Of a stretch of DNA of 64,000 nt, positions 24,902 to 33,484 are shown one piece after another. The stretch's first letter is position 1, and the number at the start of each line of letters is the position of its first letter. Below the pieces are notes generated by a model. The model did no database searches, had not been told where the DNA came from, and saw nothing but the letters and a program-made list of their open reading frames with translations. The stretch comes from Candidatus Dormiibacterota bacterium. Its GTDB lineage: Bacteria; Chloroflexota; Dormibacteria; Aeolococcales; Aeolococcaceae. The translations under genes and the position numbers were made by a program. The stretch covers positions 1-64,000 of the forward strand of contig JAFARE010000016.1 of assembly GCA_019245575.1 (NCBI GenBank), in the 5' to 3' direction.

Positions 24902-26118
24902 GCGAGGACTTCGAGGCCGTCTTCCGCGACCACTGGTGGGCGGCGGTGGCGACGGTCTCGCGCCTCATCGGCGACCTCGAGGTTGCAGAAGATGCCGTGC
25001 AGGATGCGTGCGCCGTGGCGCTACGTGACTGGCCTACAAGAGGCCTGCCCGCCAACCCGCGCGCATGGCTCATCGGCACCGCGCGTCACAAGGCGCTCGA
25101 CAGGATCCGTCGCGAATCGCGCCGTGCCGAGCTCGAGGCAGCGAGCATGAGCGAGCTGAGCCGCCCCGTCTCGGGCGTCGAAGGGCCGGCTCGCGATGAC
25201 GAGCTCAGCCTGATCTTCATGTGCTGCCATCCCGCCCTGGACATCAACGCTCGCGTGCCGCTCACGTTGCGGTCGGTGTGCGGCCTGACGACATCCGCGA
25301 TCGCCACCGTGTTCCTGGTCCCCGAGGCGACGATGGCGCAGCGGCTGGTGCGCGCCAAGCGCAAGATCCGTGACGCGAGGATTCCCTTCCGAATCCCGCC
25401 GAAGGACGCGCTTCCTGCGCGGCTGCACGACGTGCTCCGCGTCGTGTATCTCGTGTACACGGAGGGGCATCGTGTGTCCCAGGGACCGGAACTGGTGCGC
25501 GCCGACCTGTGCGAGCAGGCGATCCGGCTTGCGCGCGTGCTGCACGAGCTGCTTCCGGACGAGCCTGAGGCCACCGGACTGCTGGCACTGCTCCTCCTGA
25601 CCGATGCGCGCCGCCCCGGCCGCGTCGACGACCAGGGGCACATCGTCCTGCTGGCCGATCAGGACCGCAGCCGCTGGAACCGCGCCCAGATCGAGGCGGG
25701 CAGCGCACTCGTGGAAGCTGCGCTGGCGCAGCGCAAACCGGGCACGTACCAGCTGCAGGCGGCCATCGCCGCGCTGCACTCCACTGCACCGAGCTCGCAT
25801 GAGACCGACTGGCGCGAGATCGCCGCGGTGTACGGCGAGCTCATCCGTCACGAACCGAGTCCGGTGGTCGAAGCCAACCGCGCCGTCGCGGTGGCGATGG
25901 CCGAAGGTCCTGCCGCAGGGCTCGTGATCCTCGACACGCTTCGCGCGAATCCGCAGATGGACCGCTGGCCGCAGCTGCACATGGCGCGTGCCGACCTGCT
26001 GGAACGGCTCGACCGGCGGCGTGACGCGGCCGAGGCGTACCGCCTCGCACTGCAGCTGGAGCCGCCGGAGGTGGAGCGCGAGTTCATCGCGCGCCGCCTG
26101 CGCGGAATCACCCGGTGA
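24829..26118 (+). CDS. ECF42-type RNA polymerase sigma factor with C-terminal extension
   Basis: This is an extracytoplasmic-function sigma factor. Region 2 spans about DFEAVFRDHWWAAVATVSRL to ARHKALDRIRRE. Region 4 lies around LTLRSVCGLTTSAIATVFLV. A long C-terminal extension of about 220 residues with TPR-like helices follows (RADLCEQAIRLARVLHELL and WPQLHMARADLLERLDRR); this replaces an anti-sigma partner in the ECF42 group. The longest frame starts with the ATG at 24829, overlapping the DGPF gene by 73 bases. The family N-terminus suggests the real start is nearer a CTG at 24898 that overlaps the DGPF stop (CTGA), giving about 406 residues. No anti-sigma gene is nearby. Confidence 0.92.
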   Translation: MGGEAARRARRSRGDPSADGAARLSEDFEAVFRDHWWAAVATVSRLIGDLEVAEDAVQDACAVALRDWPTRGLPANPRAWLIGTARHKALDRIRRESRRAELEAASMSELSRPVSGVEGPARDDELSLIFMCCHPALDINARVPLTLRSVCGLTTSAIATVFLVPEATMAQRLVRAKRKIRDARIPFRIPPKDALPARLHDVLRVVYLVYTEGHRVSQGPELVRADLCEQAIRLARVLHELLPDEPEATGLLALLLLTDARRPGRVDDQGHIVLLADQDRSRWNRAQIEAGSALVEAALAQRKPGTYQLQAAIAALHSTAPSSHETDWREIAAVYGELIRHEPSPVVEANRAVAVAMAEGPAAGLVILDTLRANPQMDRWPQLHMARADLLERLDRRRDAAEAYRLALQLEPPEVEREFIARRLRGITR

Positions 26119-26582
26119 GTGCGTTCGACATTCGACAGGCCGGCGTCGACGACCTCGACGCGGTGGGCGAGCTCGCTGCACGCTTCTACGGCGAAGAAGG
26201 CTTCGACACCGCGGCATCGGTGCTGCGCCAACACCTGAATGTGCTCATCGATGCGGCCACCGCGCGCGTGCTGATCGCGAAGGTCGACGGTCTCGCGGCC
26301 GGCTTCGCCGTGACGACCACCACACTCGGCCTCGAACACAGCGTGGTCGCGGAGCTGCAGGACCTGTACGTGCTTCCGGAGCACCGGGCCCACGGCGTGG
26401 CAGCCGCGCTGGTCGACGAGTCGCGGCGCTGGGCAATCGCGCAGGGCTGCGAGGTGCTGGACGTTGTCGTGGACCGCGAGGGTGACGCGCGCCACGGACT
26501 CATCGCGTACTACACGCGCCGCGGCTTCCGCGACCAGGGCCGGCGGCTGTTGTCAGCGCCGCTGCGCGATCAAGCCGGCTGA
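26115..26582 (+). CDS. GNAT family N-acetyltransferase
   Basis: This 155-residue acetyltransferase starts at a GTG that overlaps the sigma stop (GTGA), so it is coupled to the ECF42 gene. The acetyl-CoA site is in LYVLPEHRAHGVAAALVDES. The C-terminal strand region is AYYTRRGFRDQGRRL. The substrate is unknown; small-molecule or antibiotic acetylation would fit the stress-detoxification flavour of the locus, but that is inference. It is convergent with the symporter gene, 5 bases apart. Confidence 0.88.
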   Translation: MSAFDIRQAGVDDLDAVGELAARFYGEEGFDTAASVLRQHLNVLIDAATARVLIAKVDGLAAGFAVTTTTLGLEHSVVAELQDLYVLPEHRAHGVAAALVDESRRWAIAQGCEVLDVVVDREGDARHGLIAYYTRRGFRDQGRRLLSAPLRDQAG

Positions 26583-26587
26583 GACCC

Positions 26588-28132
26588 TCAGCCGCCGACG
26601 GGGGCGGGCAGATAGTCGCGCTCGGCGATGCCGTTCACCGGCATGCCTCGCCGCACAGCGACCGACACGGCGCTCCCCGCCAGCACGACGACCAGGTTGG
26701 CCACGAATGCGGCCAGACCAGGATACACGCTGCCCACATGCCAGCCGAACACATTCAGGTTGTACGTCGACGAGAACAACCCGGCCGGGTTCGTCACGCC
26801 CCAGTACGTGCCAAGCCCGACACCAACTGCCCAGCCGGCGACCACGGCCCAGCGGTCGAGCCAGCGCACGTACAGCGCCAGGATCACGGCGGGAAGCGTC
26901 TGCAAAATCCACACACCCCCGGCCAGCTGGAAGTTGATCACCTCGGACGTGTTCACCGTGAGGATGAACACCAGCGCGCCCAGCTTGACGACGAGGGATG
27001 CGACCTTCGACACGGCCGCCTCGCGGGCCGGCGAGTCGCCACCGCGACGCAGGTACTGGCGCCAGACGTTGCGCGTGAAGAGGTTGGCGGCCGCGATGGA
27101 CATGACCGCGGCCGGGACCAGCGCCCCGATGGCGATGGCCGCGAACATGAAGCCTGCCAAGGGCCCGGCAAACATCTGCTCCAGCAGCGCCGGCACGATG
27201 CCGTTGGTGCCGCCGCCGCTCGCGGGAGGAGTGTGCGTCTTCGCGGCAACCGCCATGTAGCCGAGCAGCGCGATCAACCCGAGCATGAACGAGTACGCGG
27301 GGAGGAACGCGGCGTTGCGCCGGACCGTCGCCTGCGAGCGCGCGGCGAACGTGCCCGTGATCGCGTGCGGGTACAGGAACAGCGCCAGCGCCGACCCGAA
27401 CGCCAGCGTGGAGTACGCCAGGTACAGCGTGCTCGGCAGGTTGTCCGTGGCCTTCGACTTCAGCGCGTGCACCGCGGTCTCGCTGCTGTGGAAGATGGCG
27501 CCGAAACCACCCAGCTTGGTGGGGATGTACACGACCGCCACGATCACGGTGATCCAGATGAGGGCGTCCTTCACCAGCGCGATCAGCGCGGGTGCGCGCA
27601 GGCCGCTGACGTATGTGTACAGCGCCAGCACGACGAAGGCCACGATCAGGGAGATCTCAACGTTGACCCCCATCTGCGCGATCACGACCTGGATGCCGAA
27701 GATCTGCAGCGCGATGTAGGGCATCGTGGCGACGATGCCGGTGATCGCGATCAGCAGCGCGAGAAACGGTGAGTTGAACCGGTCGCGCACGTAGTCGGCG
27801 GGCGTGATGTGGCCCAGGTTCCGCGCGGCCTGCCAGAGCTTGGGCATGACCACGTACACGATCGGGTACACGATGATCGTGTAGGGCAGCGCGAACAGGC
27901 CGATGGCGCCTTTGGCGAACACCAGCGCGGGCACGGCCACGAAGGTGTACGCCGTGTACAGGTCACCGCCGAGGAGGAACCACGTGACGACGCTGCCGAA
28001 GCGGCGGCCGCCGAGCCCCCACTCGCTGAGCAGCGTCAGGTCGCCGCGCCGCCAGCGTGCGGCCAGGAAGCCGATCACCGTGACGAGCAGGAACAGGGCG
28101 ATGAAGACGGCGAGCTCGGAGCCGTGGATCAA
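26588..28132 (-). CDS. Sodium:solute symporter (SSS family)
   Basis: This 514-residue protein has about 13 membrane helices. Motifs of the SSS family are LGGDLYTAYTFVAVPALVFAK near the N-terminus, GHITPADYVRDRF, and AIGALVPAAVMSIAAANLFTRN. Relatives with a DUF3311 partner include the monocarboxylate permease MctP, so uptake of organic acids is a reasonable guess. It uses a TTG start that overlaps the DUF3311 stop (TTGA), which indicates coupling. Confidence 0.92.
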   Translation of the reverse strand: MIHGSELAVFIALFLLVTVIGFLAARWRRGDLTLLSEWGLGGRRFGSVVTWFLLGGDLYTAYTFVAVPALVFAKGAIGLFALPYTIIVYPIVYVVMPKLWQAARNLGHITPADYVRDRFNSPFLALLIAITGIVATMPYIALQIFGIQVVIAQMGVNVEISLIVAFVVLALYTYVSGLRAPALIALVKDALIWITVIVAVVYIPTKLGGFGAIFHSSETAVHALKSKATDNLPSTLYLAYSTLAFGSALALFLYPHAITGTFAARSQATVRRNAAFLPAYSFMLGLIALLGYMAVAAKTHTPPASGGGTNGIVPALLEQMFAGPLAGFMFAAIAIGALVPAAVMSIAAANLFTRNVWRQYLRRGGDSPAREAAVSKVASLVVKLGALVFILTVNTSEVINFQLAGGVWILQTLPAVILALYVRWLDRWAVVAGWAVGVGLGTYWGVTNPAGLFSSTYNLNVFGWHVGSVYPGLAAFVANLVVVLAGSAVSVAVRRGMPVNGIAERDYLPAPVGG

Positions 28133-28359
28133 CGCCCGTCTCCGTCACCGCGGTCGAGTGCGTACACGACGCCGGTGACCACCACACCGATGACGACCCA
28201 GAGGAACTGGTACCAGATGAAGAACGGGATGCCCGCGAAGCGCGGCGTGAGGCTGGCGTAGAACGGCGGATACAGCAGCGCGACGAAGGGTATGAGCAGC
28301 AGCACCAGTGCCCACCGTCGCCGACGGCGGCGTCCGCCCCCCTCCGGCGTCGTGTCCAT
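28129..28359 (-). CDS. DUF3311 small membrane protein, symporter partner
   Basis: This 76-residue protein has two membrane helices (WALVLLLIPFVALLYPPFYA and FLWVVIGVVVTGVVYALD) joined by the conserved FAGIPFFIWYQ segment of DUF3311. It almost always precedes an SSS symporter and may be a small accessory subunit. The ATG at 28359 has a purine-rich ribosome site. The N-terminus is Arg-rich, so it faces the cytoplasm. Confidence 0.9.
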   Translation of the reverse strand: MDTTPEGGGRRRRRRWALVLLLIPFVALLYPPFYASLTPRFAGIPFFIWYQFLWVVIGVVVTGVVYALDRGDGDGR

Positions 28360-28415
28360 GTCCCATCCTCATGAGGCACGCCGGGTGGTGTCGCGCCGAA
28401 AAGCATACTTCCGGG

Positions 28416-29846
28416 GTGCAGCAAATCCAAGCCGCCGAGCGGCCCGCCGGCCTGCGGCTGGCGAGCGTGCCCGGCCGCTGGGTGCTGATCACGACGATCC
28501 TCGGCTCCGGCATCGCGTTCCTCGACGCCACCGTGGTCAACGTTGCCCTGCCCAGCATCGGCCGCGAGTTCAAGGTCGGGCTGACCGACATGCAGTGGAC
28601 CGTGTCGGCGTACACGCTGACGCTGTCTGCGTTTCTGCTGATGGGCGGCGCGCTCGGAGACCGCTACGGCCGGCGCCGGCTGTTCGTCATCGGCCTGGTG
28701 TGGTTCACCCTGGCGTCGCTGCTGTGCGGATTCGCGCCATCCGCCCTGGTGCTGGTGATCGCGCGAGCCGTGCAGGGCGTGGGCGGCGCGCTGCTGACCC
28801 CGGCGAGCCTCGCCATCATCGAGGCGACGTACCGGCGCGAGGACCGCGGCGCCGCCATCGGCGCGTGGGCGGGGTTCGGCGGCCTGTTCGGCGCCGCCGG
28901 CCCGTTGCTCGGCGGCGCGCTGGTGGCGCTGGTCACATGGCGCCTGGTGTTCTTCATCAACGTGCCGCTCGCGGCCGTGGCTATCGCAATCGCCGTGCGG
29001 CACGTGCCCGAGACGCGACACCAGGGCGAGCGCGGCCGGCTTGACATCCCCGGGCCGGCCCTTGCGGCGCTTGGACTCGGTGGCGTCACATTCGGGCTCA
29101 TCCAGGGGCCGCTCGACGGTTGGACCTCGCCCGGCATCATCGGCACCCTCGCGGGAGGCGTGCTGCTGCTCGTGCTGCTCCTGGTCAATGAGCGGCGCCA
29201 GACCGACCCCATGCTCCCGCTCGACGTGTTCCGCTCGCGTCAGTTCTCCGGCACCAACGCCTCGACGTTCGCGGTCTACGCGGCGCTGGGCGCGGTGACG
29301 TTCCTCGTCGTCATCTACCTGCAGCAGGTCATGCGCTACTCGCCGATCGCAGCGGGCGCATCCCTGCTGCCGGTGACGGCGCTGCTGCTGTTGCTCTCGT
29401 CGAGGACCGGGCGGCTCGCCGGACGCATCGGGCCCCGCCTGCCCATGACAGTCGGCCCGCTCATCGCCGCCGTCGGCATGGCGCTGTTCGCGCTCGCCCA
29501 CCCGGGGGCCTCATATCTGACGTCGGTGTTTCCCGCCGCGGTGGTGTTCGGCGTCGGACTCGTGCTCACCGTGCCGGCGCTGACCGCGACCGCGCTGAGC
29601 GCGGTGTCATCGAATCGCTCGGGCATCGCGTCGGCGATCAACAACGATGTGGCGCGGGTGGGGTCATTGGCGGCGGTGGCGCTGATTCCCGTGCTCGCCG
29701 GCGTCACGGGCAACTCGAACGCGGTCAACAGCGGCGCCTTCACCAACGGCTTTCGCGCCGGCATGTTCATGTGCGCGGGGCTCTGCGCGGTGGGCGGCCT
29801 GATCGCGTTCGCGACCGTGAGGAACCACGCGCCCGCCTCTGAGTGA
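28416..29846 (+). CDS. DHA2-family MFS exporter
   Basis: This 476-residue, about 14-helix exporter resembles the one at 22201-23922. Signatures are LDATVVNVALPSIGREF in helix 1, motif A GGALGDRYGRRRLF, and FGAAGPLLGGALV near motif C. The GTG at 28416 begins a sensible N-terminus. The frame is open up to 28308, but that would run into the divergent DUF3311 gene. Drug or metabolite efflux is likely. No regulator gene adjoins it. Confidence 0.9.
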   Translation: MQQIQAAERPAGLRLASVPGRWVLITTILGSGIAFLDATVVNVALPSIGREFKVGLTDMQWTVSAYTLTLSAFLLMGGALGDRYGRRRLFVIGLVWFTLASLLCGFAPSALVLVIARAVQGVGGALLTPASLAIIEATYRREDRGAAIGAWAGFGGLFGAAGPLLGGALVALVTWRLVFFINVPLAAVAIAIAVRHVPETRHQGERGRLDIPGPALAALGLGGVTFGLIQGPLDGWTSPGIIGTLAGGVLLLVLLLVNERRQTDPMLPLDVFRSRQFSGTNASTFAVYAALGAVTFLVVIYLQQVMRYSPIAAGASLLPVTALLLLLSSRTGRLAGRIGPRLPMTVGPLIAAVGMALFALAHPGASYLTSVFPAAVVFGVGLVLTVPALTATALSAVSSNRSGIASAINNDVARVGSLAAVALIPVLAGVTGNSNAVNSGAFTNGFRAGMFMCAGLCAVGGLIAFATVRNHAPASE

Positions 29847-29903
29847 TCTCTCAGGCGCGGCACAGGCGCGTCCCATGCGCCGTCTCCAGCATCGGACGCA
29901 GCG

Positions 29904-30179
29904 ATGACACACACCAATCGCCCCCTCTCCCCCGCCGACCGGGACCGAGCACTGGCCCGGCTGCGCCGCCTCACGACCTCCTTCACGCTGGGCGGGCTGG
30001 CAGCCGTGGCCGGGCTCGGTTTCGTCGTGCACGACCTCAACGTCGGCCATGCGGCAGCGGCGTCGTCGGCGTCGAGCACGTCGTCGAGCGCCTCGACCAC
30101 CACGGCCGCTCCCACCACCGCCGCCTCGGCAACCGCGACGCCGAGCAGCAGCACGACGATCGTCAGCGGCGGATCCTGA
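29904..30179 (+). CDS. Small single-pass membrane protein with Ser/Thr/Ala-rich tail
   Basis: This 91-residue protein has a charged N-terminus (PADRDRALARLRRL) and one membrane helix (about 27-45, FTLGGLAAVAGLGFVV). A low-complexity Ser/Thr/Ala tail to the C-terminus presumably lies outside the membrane. No catalytic motif is visible. It lies 57 bases after the exporter and 65 bases before the repeat/Cys-rich gene, so it may share a transcript with either. Function unknown. Confidence 0.6.
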   Translation: MTHTNRPLSPADRDRALARLRRLTTSFTLGGLAAVAGLGFVVHDLNVGHAAAASSASSTSSSASTTTAAPTTAASATATPSSSTTIVSGGS

Positions 30180-30244
30180 TCCGCCGGTCGCCGCTTCCGC
30201 GGCGCTGTAATTGCAGACGGTCCGACGAACGGAGGAGGTGCGCC

Positions 30245-30661
30245 ATGGAAACGAGCGAGGCGGTTGCCGTCAGCCCCGCCACCACGCAGAGCGTGGCCGT
30301 GGCCGGCAGCGCCGCAACGATGCAGAGCACCGCCGTCGCCGGCAGCGCCGCAACGTATCGCAGCGCGGCTGTGGCGGGATCGGCGGGGACCGCCTATTCA
30401 GCGGCGATCGCGGGCAGCGCGCTGACGTTCGGTTCTGCCGCGGTCGCGGGGAGCGCGGCCACCGCACTCAGCGCGGCGGTCGCCGGCAGCGCGCTCACAC
30501 TCTTCGGCGCGGCAATTCGCACCTGCGTCGCCACCGTGGCCTGCCTGCGCTGCACCGGATGCGCCGCCTGCGTGGCGTGCGTCGACTGCGTGGACTGCAT
30601 CGGGTGTGTGGGCTGCGCCGGACTCCGCGGAGCGGTTGGCGCCGTCGGCGTGACGCGCTAG
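30245..30661 (+). CDS. 12-residue-repeat protein with CxxC-repeat tail, function unknown
   Basis: This 138-residue protein has a very strong ribosome site (GGAGGAGGTG) 5 bases before the ATG. Residues 6-89 are seven 12-residue repeats of the type AVAGSAATxxSA. Residues 94-124 hold ten Cys, nine of them at exact three-residue spacing (C100 to C124, as in CVDCVDCIGCVGC). No signal peptide or other domain is seen. The regular small-residue repeats suggest a beta-solenoid, and the Cys ladder suggests metal binding or disulphide stacking; both are inference. Its stop overlaps that of the adenylate cyclase in a shared CTAG. No known family is recognised. Confidence 0.75.
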   Translation: METSEAVAVSPATTQSVAVAGSAATMQSTAVAGSAATYRSAAVAGSAGTAYSAAIAGSALTFGSAAVAGSAATALSAAVAGSALTLFGAAIRTCVATVACLRCTGCAACVACVDCVDCIGCVGCAGLRGAVGAVGVTR

Positions 30662-32058
30662 TCGCCCGACGGGCGGATGCGCAGCACCGCCACACGATCG
30701 TCGACGCCCTTGACCCGCATCGAGTCGCGTCGTTGCACGCGCAGTCCGGCTTCGCTCAGGGCTGCGTCATCAATCGTCGCGTCGCCGGCGTGCAGCAGCA
30801 GGGTTCCCGGAGGCGCTGCGTCGCAGAGCCGCGCCGCCAGGTTGACCGTGCGTCCGAAGTAGTCGGCGTAGGCGCGCAGCACGGGACCGTGCGCCGCGCC
30901 CGCGCGCACCGGAGGCAGGTCGGACTCGCGGGCTGCGGTCTCGATGAGGTCGAGCGACGCCTTGGCGCACGCCACCGGGTCTCGCGACGTGAACATCACC
31001 GCGTCGCCGATGCTCTTCACGAGACGCGCCTCATGGCGCGGCAGCACCGACTCGGCGCAGTGCAGCAGTTGCGCCGCCATCTGACTCACCTCGAGCGCGC
31101 TGAGGCGCTGCGACGCTGTCGTGAAACCGACCAGGTCGGCGAACGCGACCGTGAGCTCGCGCTCGCTCAGTGACGCGCCGTCCGAGCGCTCGATCTGCAT
31201 CGCGGCCTCGGCCCGCGCTGTGACCATGAGGTGCCGGCGCAGCACAACCTCGAGCAGCGGACCGAGTGGCGGAACGAGCAGGTCGGTCACCGCGGAGAGG
31301 CGCAGCGCGACGTCGAGCTCGCTGCCGCCGCTCTCCATGAAGCGCGCCGTGAGACGGCGGCGAAAGAGCTCCGCCGAGGCGGCACCCACGTCCGCCATCG
31401 CGCGCCCCACCACCGACGCGGCCTCGACCAGGTCCTCCCTGGTGAACACGGCGCGCAGCGCGCCCATCGTGCGCAGCGCGGACACCTCGTTGCGCGTGAA
31501 CGCCGGTTCATCCAGGTCGCCGACAGGCATGCCCAGCGCGCGCCAGATGTCCAGCGCCATGTCGAGGGGAACGCCGGCTTTGGCCGCGACCTCGCGGGCG
31601 GTCAGGCTCGCCTCGCCGGCGATGACATGCTCGAGCACCATCAGCGGGAGCTGCCCCTCGTCGACGGCGCGCTGCAGCTCGCTGTCGGATGCGCCGCGGC
31701 GAGTGGCGAACGCGATCAGCGTGGCTCGCTCCACGGCGTCACGCCCGAACGTGCCCGCATCGTCGGCGCCTGCCAGCCAGCCGGCGTCGACCCACTTGGA
31801 CACCACGTCGGAGGTCTGGTTGACGTGCGTCGCGATCTCTTCCTTCGTGTATCGCGAGTCGCGCCGGTTGCGTGGGCGCGGTGGTTGCGCCAGCACCGCG
31901 AGCGCGGATGAGAGCGCCGCCGCGCCCGCATGCGTACGCCCGCTGTAACGCGTGAGCGGCGCCGTCGCAGCGGTCACCTTCTCGACAACAGCACCGGGCA
32001 CCGTCTCGACCGCGGCGTCAAACACGCGCTTGGCCGCGCGGATCGGACGGCGCTTCAC
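30658..32058 (-). CDS. Class III adenylate cyclase with N-terminal HTH-like region
   Basis: This 466-residue protein makes cAMP from ATP. The C-terminal cyclase domain (about 295-460) has every key residue. Metal-binding Asp308 (FADLVGFT) and Asp352 (SIGDAVMF) are present. So are the adenine-selecting Lys348 and Asp399 (ADYFGR), and the transition-state Asn406 and Arg410 (VNLAARL). Activity and ATP specificity are therefore expected. The first 130 residues hold a MerR-like helix-turn-helix (YTKEEIATHVNQTSDVVSKW) and a second HTH-like stretch (LTAREVAAKAGVPLDMAL). The middle is a helical regulatory region. No membrane segment is seen, so it is cytosolic. Confidence 0.9.
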   Translation of the reverse strand: MKRRPIRAAKRVFDAAVETVPGAVVEKVTAATAPLTRYSGRTHAGAAALSSALAVLAQPPRPRNRRDSRYTKEEIATHVNQTSDVVSKWVDAGWLAGADDAGTFGRDAVERATLIAFATRRGASDSELQRAVDEGQLPLMVLEHVIAGEASLTAREVAAKAGVPLDMALDIWRALGMPVGDLDEPAFTRNEVSALRTMGALRAVFTREDLVEAASVVGRAMADVGAASAELFRRRLTARFMESGGSELDVALRLSAVTDLLVPPLGPLLEVVLRRHLMVTARAEAAMQIERSDGASLSERELTVAFADLVGFTTASQRLSALEVSQMAAQLLHCAESVLPRHEARLVKSIGDAVMFTSRDPVACAKASLDLIETAARESDLPPVRAGAAHGPVLRAYADYFGRTVNLAARLCDAAPPGTLLLHAGDATIDDAALSEAGLRVQRRDSMRVKGVDDRVAVLRIRPSGD

Positions 32059-32117
32059 CGGCGCGGCTCAGCATGCACGAGGTTCAATCCTTCCACGCGC
32101 CTAGTGTGCGGGATGCC

Positions 32118-32588
32118 TCATGCGCGGCGCTGCGCGCCACTCGCACGGTCTGAGCAGGAGGCGCAGAGGCCGTAGAAGTCGAGTGTGCCGTGGTGCACGG
32201 TGAACCCGTGGCGCTGCGAGAGCTCGCCCGCCAGGCGCGCGATGGATGCCTCGTCGATCTCCACCGTGGTGTCGCAGCCCGTGCAGACCAGGTGGTGGTG
32301 GTGCTCGGTCGAGCACGCCGCGTATGCGGAGACGTGACCCGCACGCTCGAAGCGCTGCGCCAAACCAGCATCGACGAGCGAATCCAGGCTGCGGAACACG
32401 GTTGCGCGGCCGATGAGCGGATGGTCGGCGCGCAGCTGCTCGAACAGGTCAGCAGCGGTGACGGTGCGCCGGCTGCGGCGCAGCGCTTCAAGCACGAGGA
32501 GACGCTGCGCCGTGGGGCGCCGGCCGCGCGCGCTCAGCCGCGAGGTCAGCTCCTCAGCTGCGGCTCGGTTCTGCCGGCGCGGGCTCAC
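32118..32588 (-). CDS. zur: Fur-family zinc uptake regulator Zur
   Basis: This 156-residue Fur-family repressor has a winged helix (TAQRLLVLEALRRS, GRATVFRSLDSLVDAG). The regulatory metal site is in TEHHHHLVCTGC. The structural Cys4 zinc site pairs CTGC with CASC near the C-terminus. It starts at a GTG overlapping the znuB stop (GTGA) and is the last gene of znuA-znuC-znuB, so it should be Zur rather than Fur. It probably represses the operon when zinc is ample, through a site near 35203-35224. Confidence 0.88.
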   Translation of the reverse strand: MSPRRQNRAAAEELTSRLSARGRRPTAQRLLVLEALRRSRRTVTAADLFEQLRADHPLIGRATVFRSLDSLVDAGLAQRFERAGHVSAYAACSTEHHHHLVCTGCDTTVEIDEASIARLAGELSQRHGFTVHHGTLDFYGLCASCSDRASGAQRRA

Positions 32589-33484
32589 AGGCTCTCCAGC
32601 ACAGGCAGGGCGCCGCGAGCTCGCTCCCGCATCCCCGTGCCGACGCGCACCGCGACGTACGTCACGAACGAAAAGGTCGTGATGTAGAAGCTGGGTGGTC
32701 CGGGCGCGTAGTACGCCACGGCGAGGCCCAGCCATGTGAACAGCAGCGCCAGCAGCGACGAGAGCAGCAGGCCGCGCGCCGGCCTCGCCGTGAGCCGCTC
32801 GCTGATCGCCGCCGGCGTGACCAGCAGGCCGAACACGAGCAGCACTCCCACCACCTGCACCGCGTCCGATACCGCCAGGGCGAGGAGGACCATGAACATG
32901 ACCCCGACAGCTCGCACGGGCACGCCGCGCGCCGCGGCGACCTCGTCGTCCAGGGACGCGAAGAGCAGGGGGCGGTAGATGCACGCGAGCGCAAGGAGGG
33001 TCGCGGCCCCGGCGGCAAGCGTGATCAAGAGCGCAAGCGCGCTCACACCGTAGATGTCGCCGAAGAGCAGCGCGTAGGTGTTGTTTACGTTGCCGCGGTA
33101 CAGCTGGAGGAACAGCGCACCCAGTCCGAGCATGAACGCGAGAACGGTGCCGATGGCGACATCGCGCTCGCGGACGCGAGTGCCCAGGAGCCCGATCGCC
33201 GATCCGCCACCGACGGTGAAGAGCAGCATGCCCACGACCGCGTCTGCTCCGACAACGCCGGCGCCGGCCGCCCCGGCGAAGCCGATGTGCGAGAGCGCGT
33301 GCGCGCCGAACGCAAGAGCGCGGAGCACCACGAAGTAGCCCACCGCGCCCGCCACCACCGCCACCACCGTGCCGGCCGCGAACGCGTGCCGGCTGAAGTC
33401 GTAGTCGAAGAGCTGCGCTATGTCGCGCACCATGTTCCATGTCACCTGCGGCGTGACGACACCGCCGACCACGTCAGTGATCAT
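32585..33484 (-). CDS. znuB: Zinc ABC transporter permease ZnuB
   Basis: This 299-residue ABC-3 family permease has about eight to nine membrane helices. Typical segments are ALSHIGFAGAAGAGVVG near the first third and GVLLVFGLLVTPAAISERL, the conserved region that contacts the ATPase. The ATG at 33484 lies 11 bases inside the end of znuC. It moves zinc, or possibly manganese, into the cytoplasm. Zinc is favoured by the adjacent Zur-like regulator. Confidence 0.92.
   Translation of the reverse strand: MITDVVGGVVTPQVTWNMVRDIAQLFDYDFSRHAFAAGTVVAVVAGAVGYFVVLRALAFGAHALSHIGFAGAAGAGVVGADAVVGMLLFTVGGGSAIGLLGTRVRERDVAIGTVLAFMLGLGALFLQLYRGNVNNTYALLFGDIYGVSALALLITLAAGAATLLALACIYRPLLFASLDDEVAAARGVPVRAVGVMFMVLLALAVSDAVQVVGVLLVFGLLVTPAAISERLTARPARGLLLSSLLALLFTWLGLAVAYYAPGPPSFYITTFSFVTYVAVRVGTGMRERARGALPVLESL

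Noticed and set aside
27963-29501. Long minus-strand frame over the MFS gene at 28.4-29.8 kb
   Set aside because: The plus strand encodes a clear DHA2 transporter; the minus frame is rich in Gln/Arg/His without domains.
30245-30661. RiPP (modified peptide) precursor interpretation of the Cys-ladder protein
   Set aside because: No leader-peptide pattern, radical SAM enzyme, cyclase-dehydratase or dedicated exporter adjoins it.
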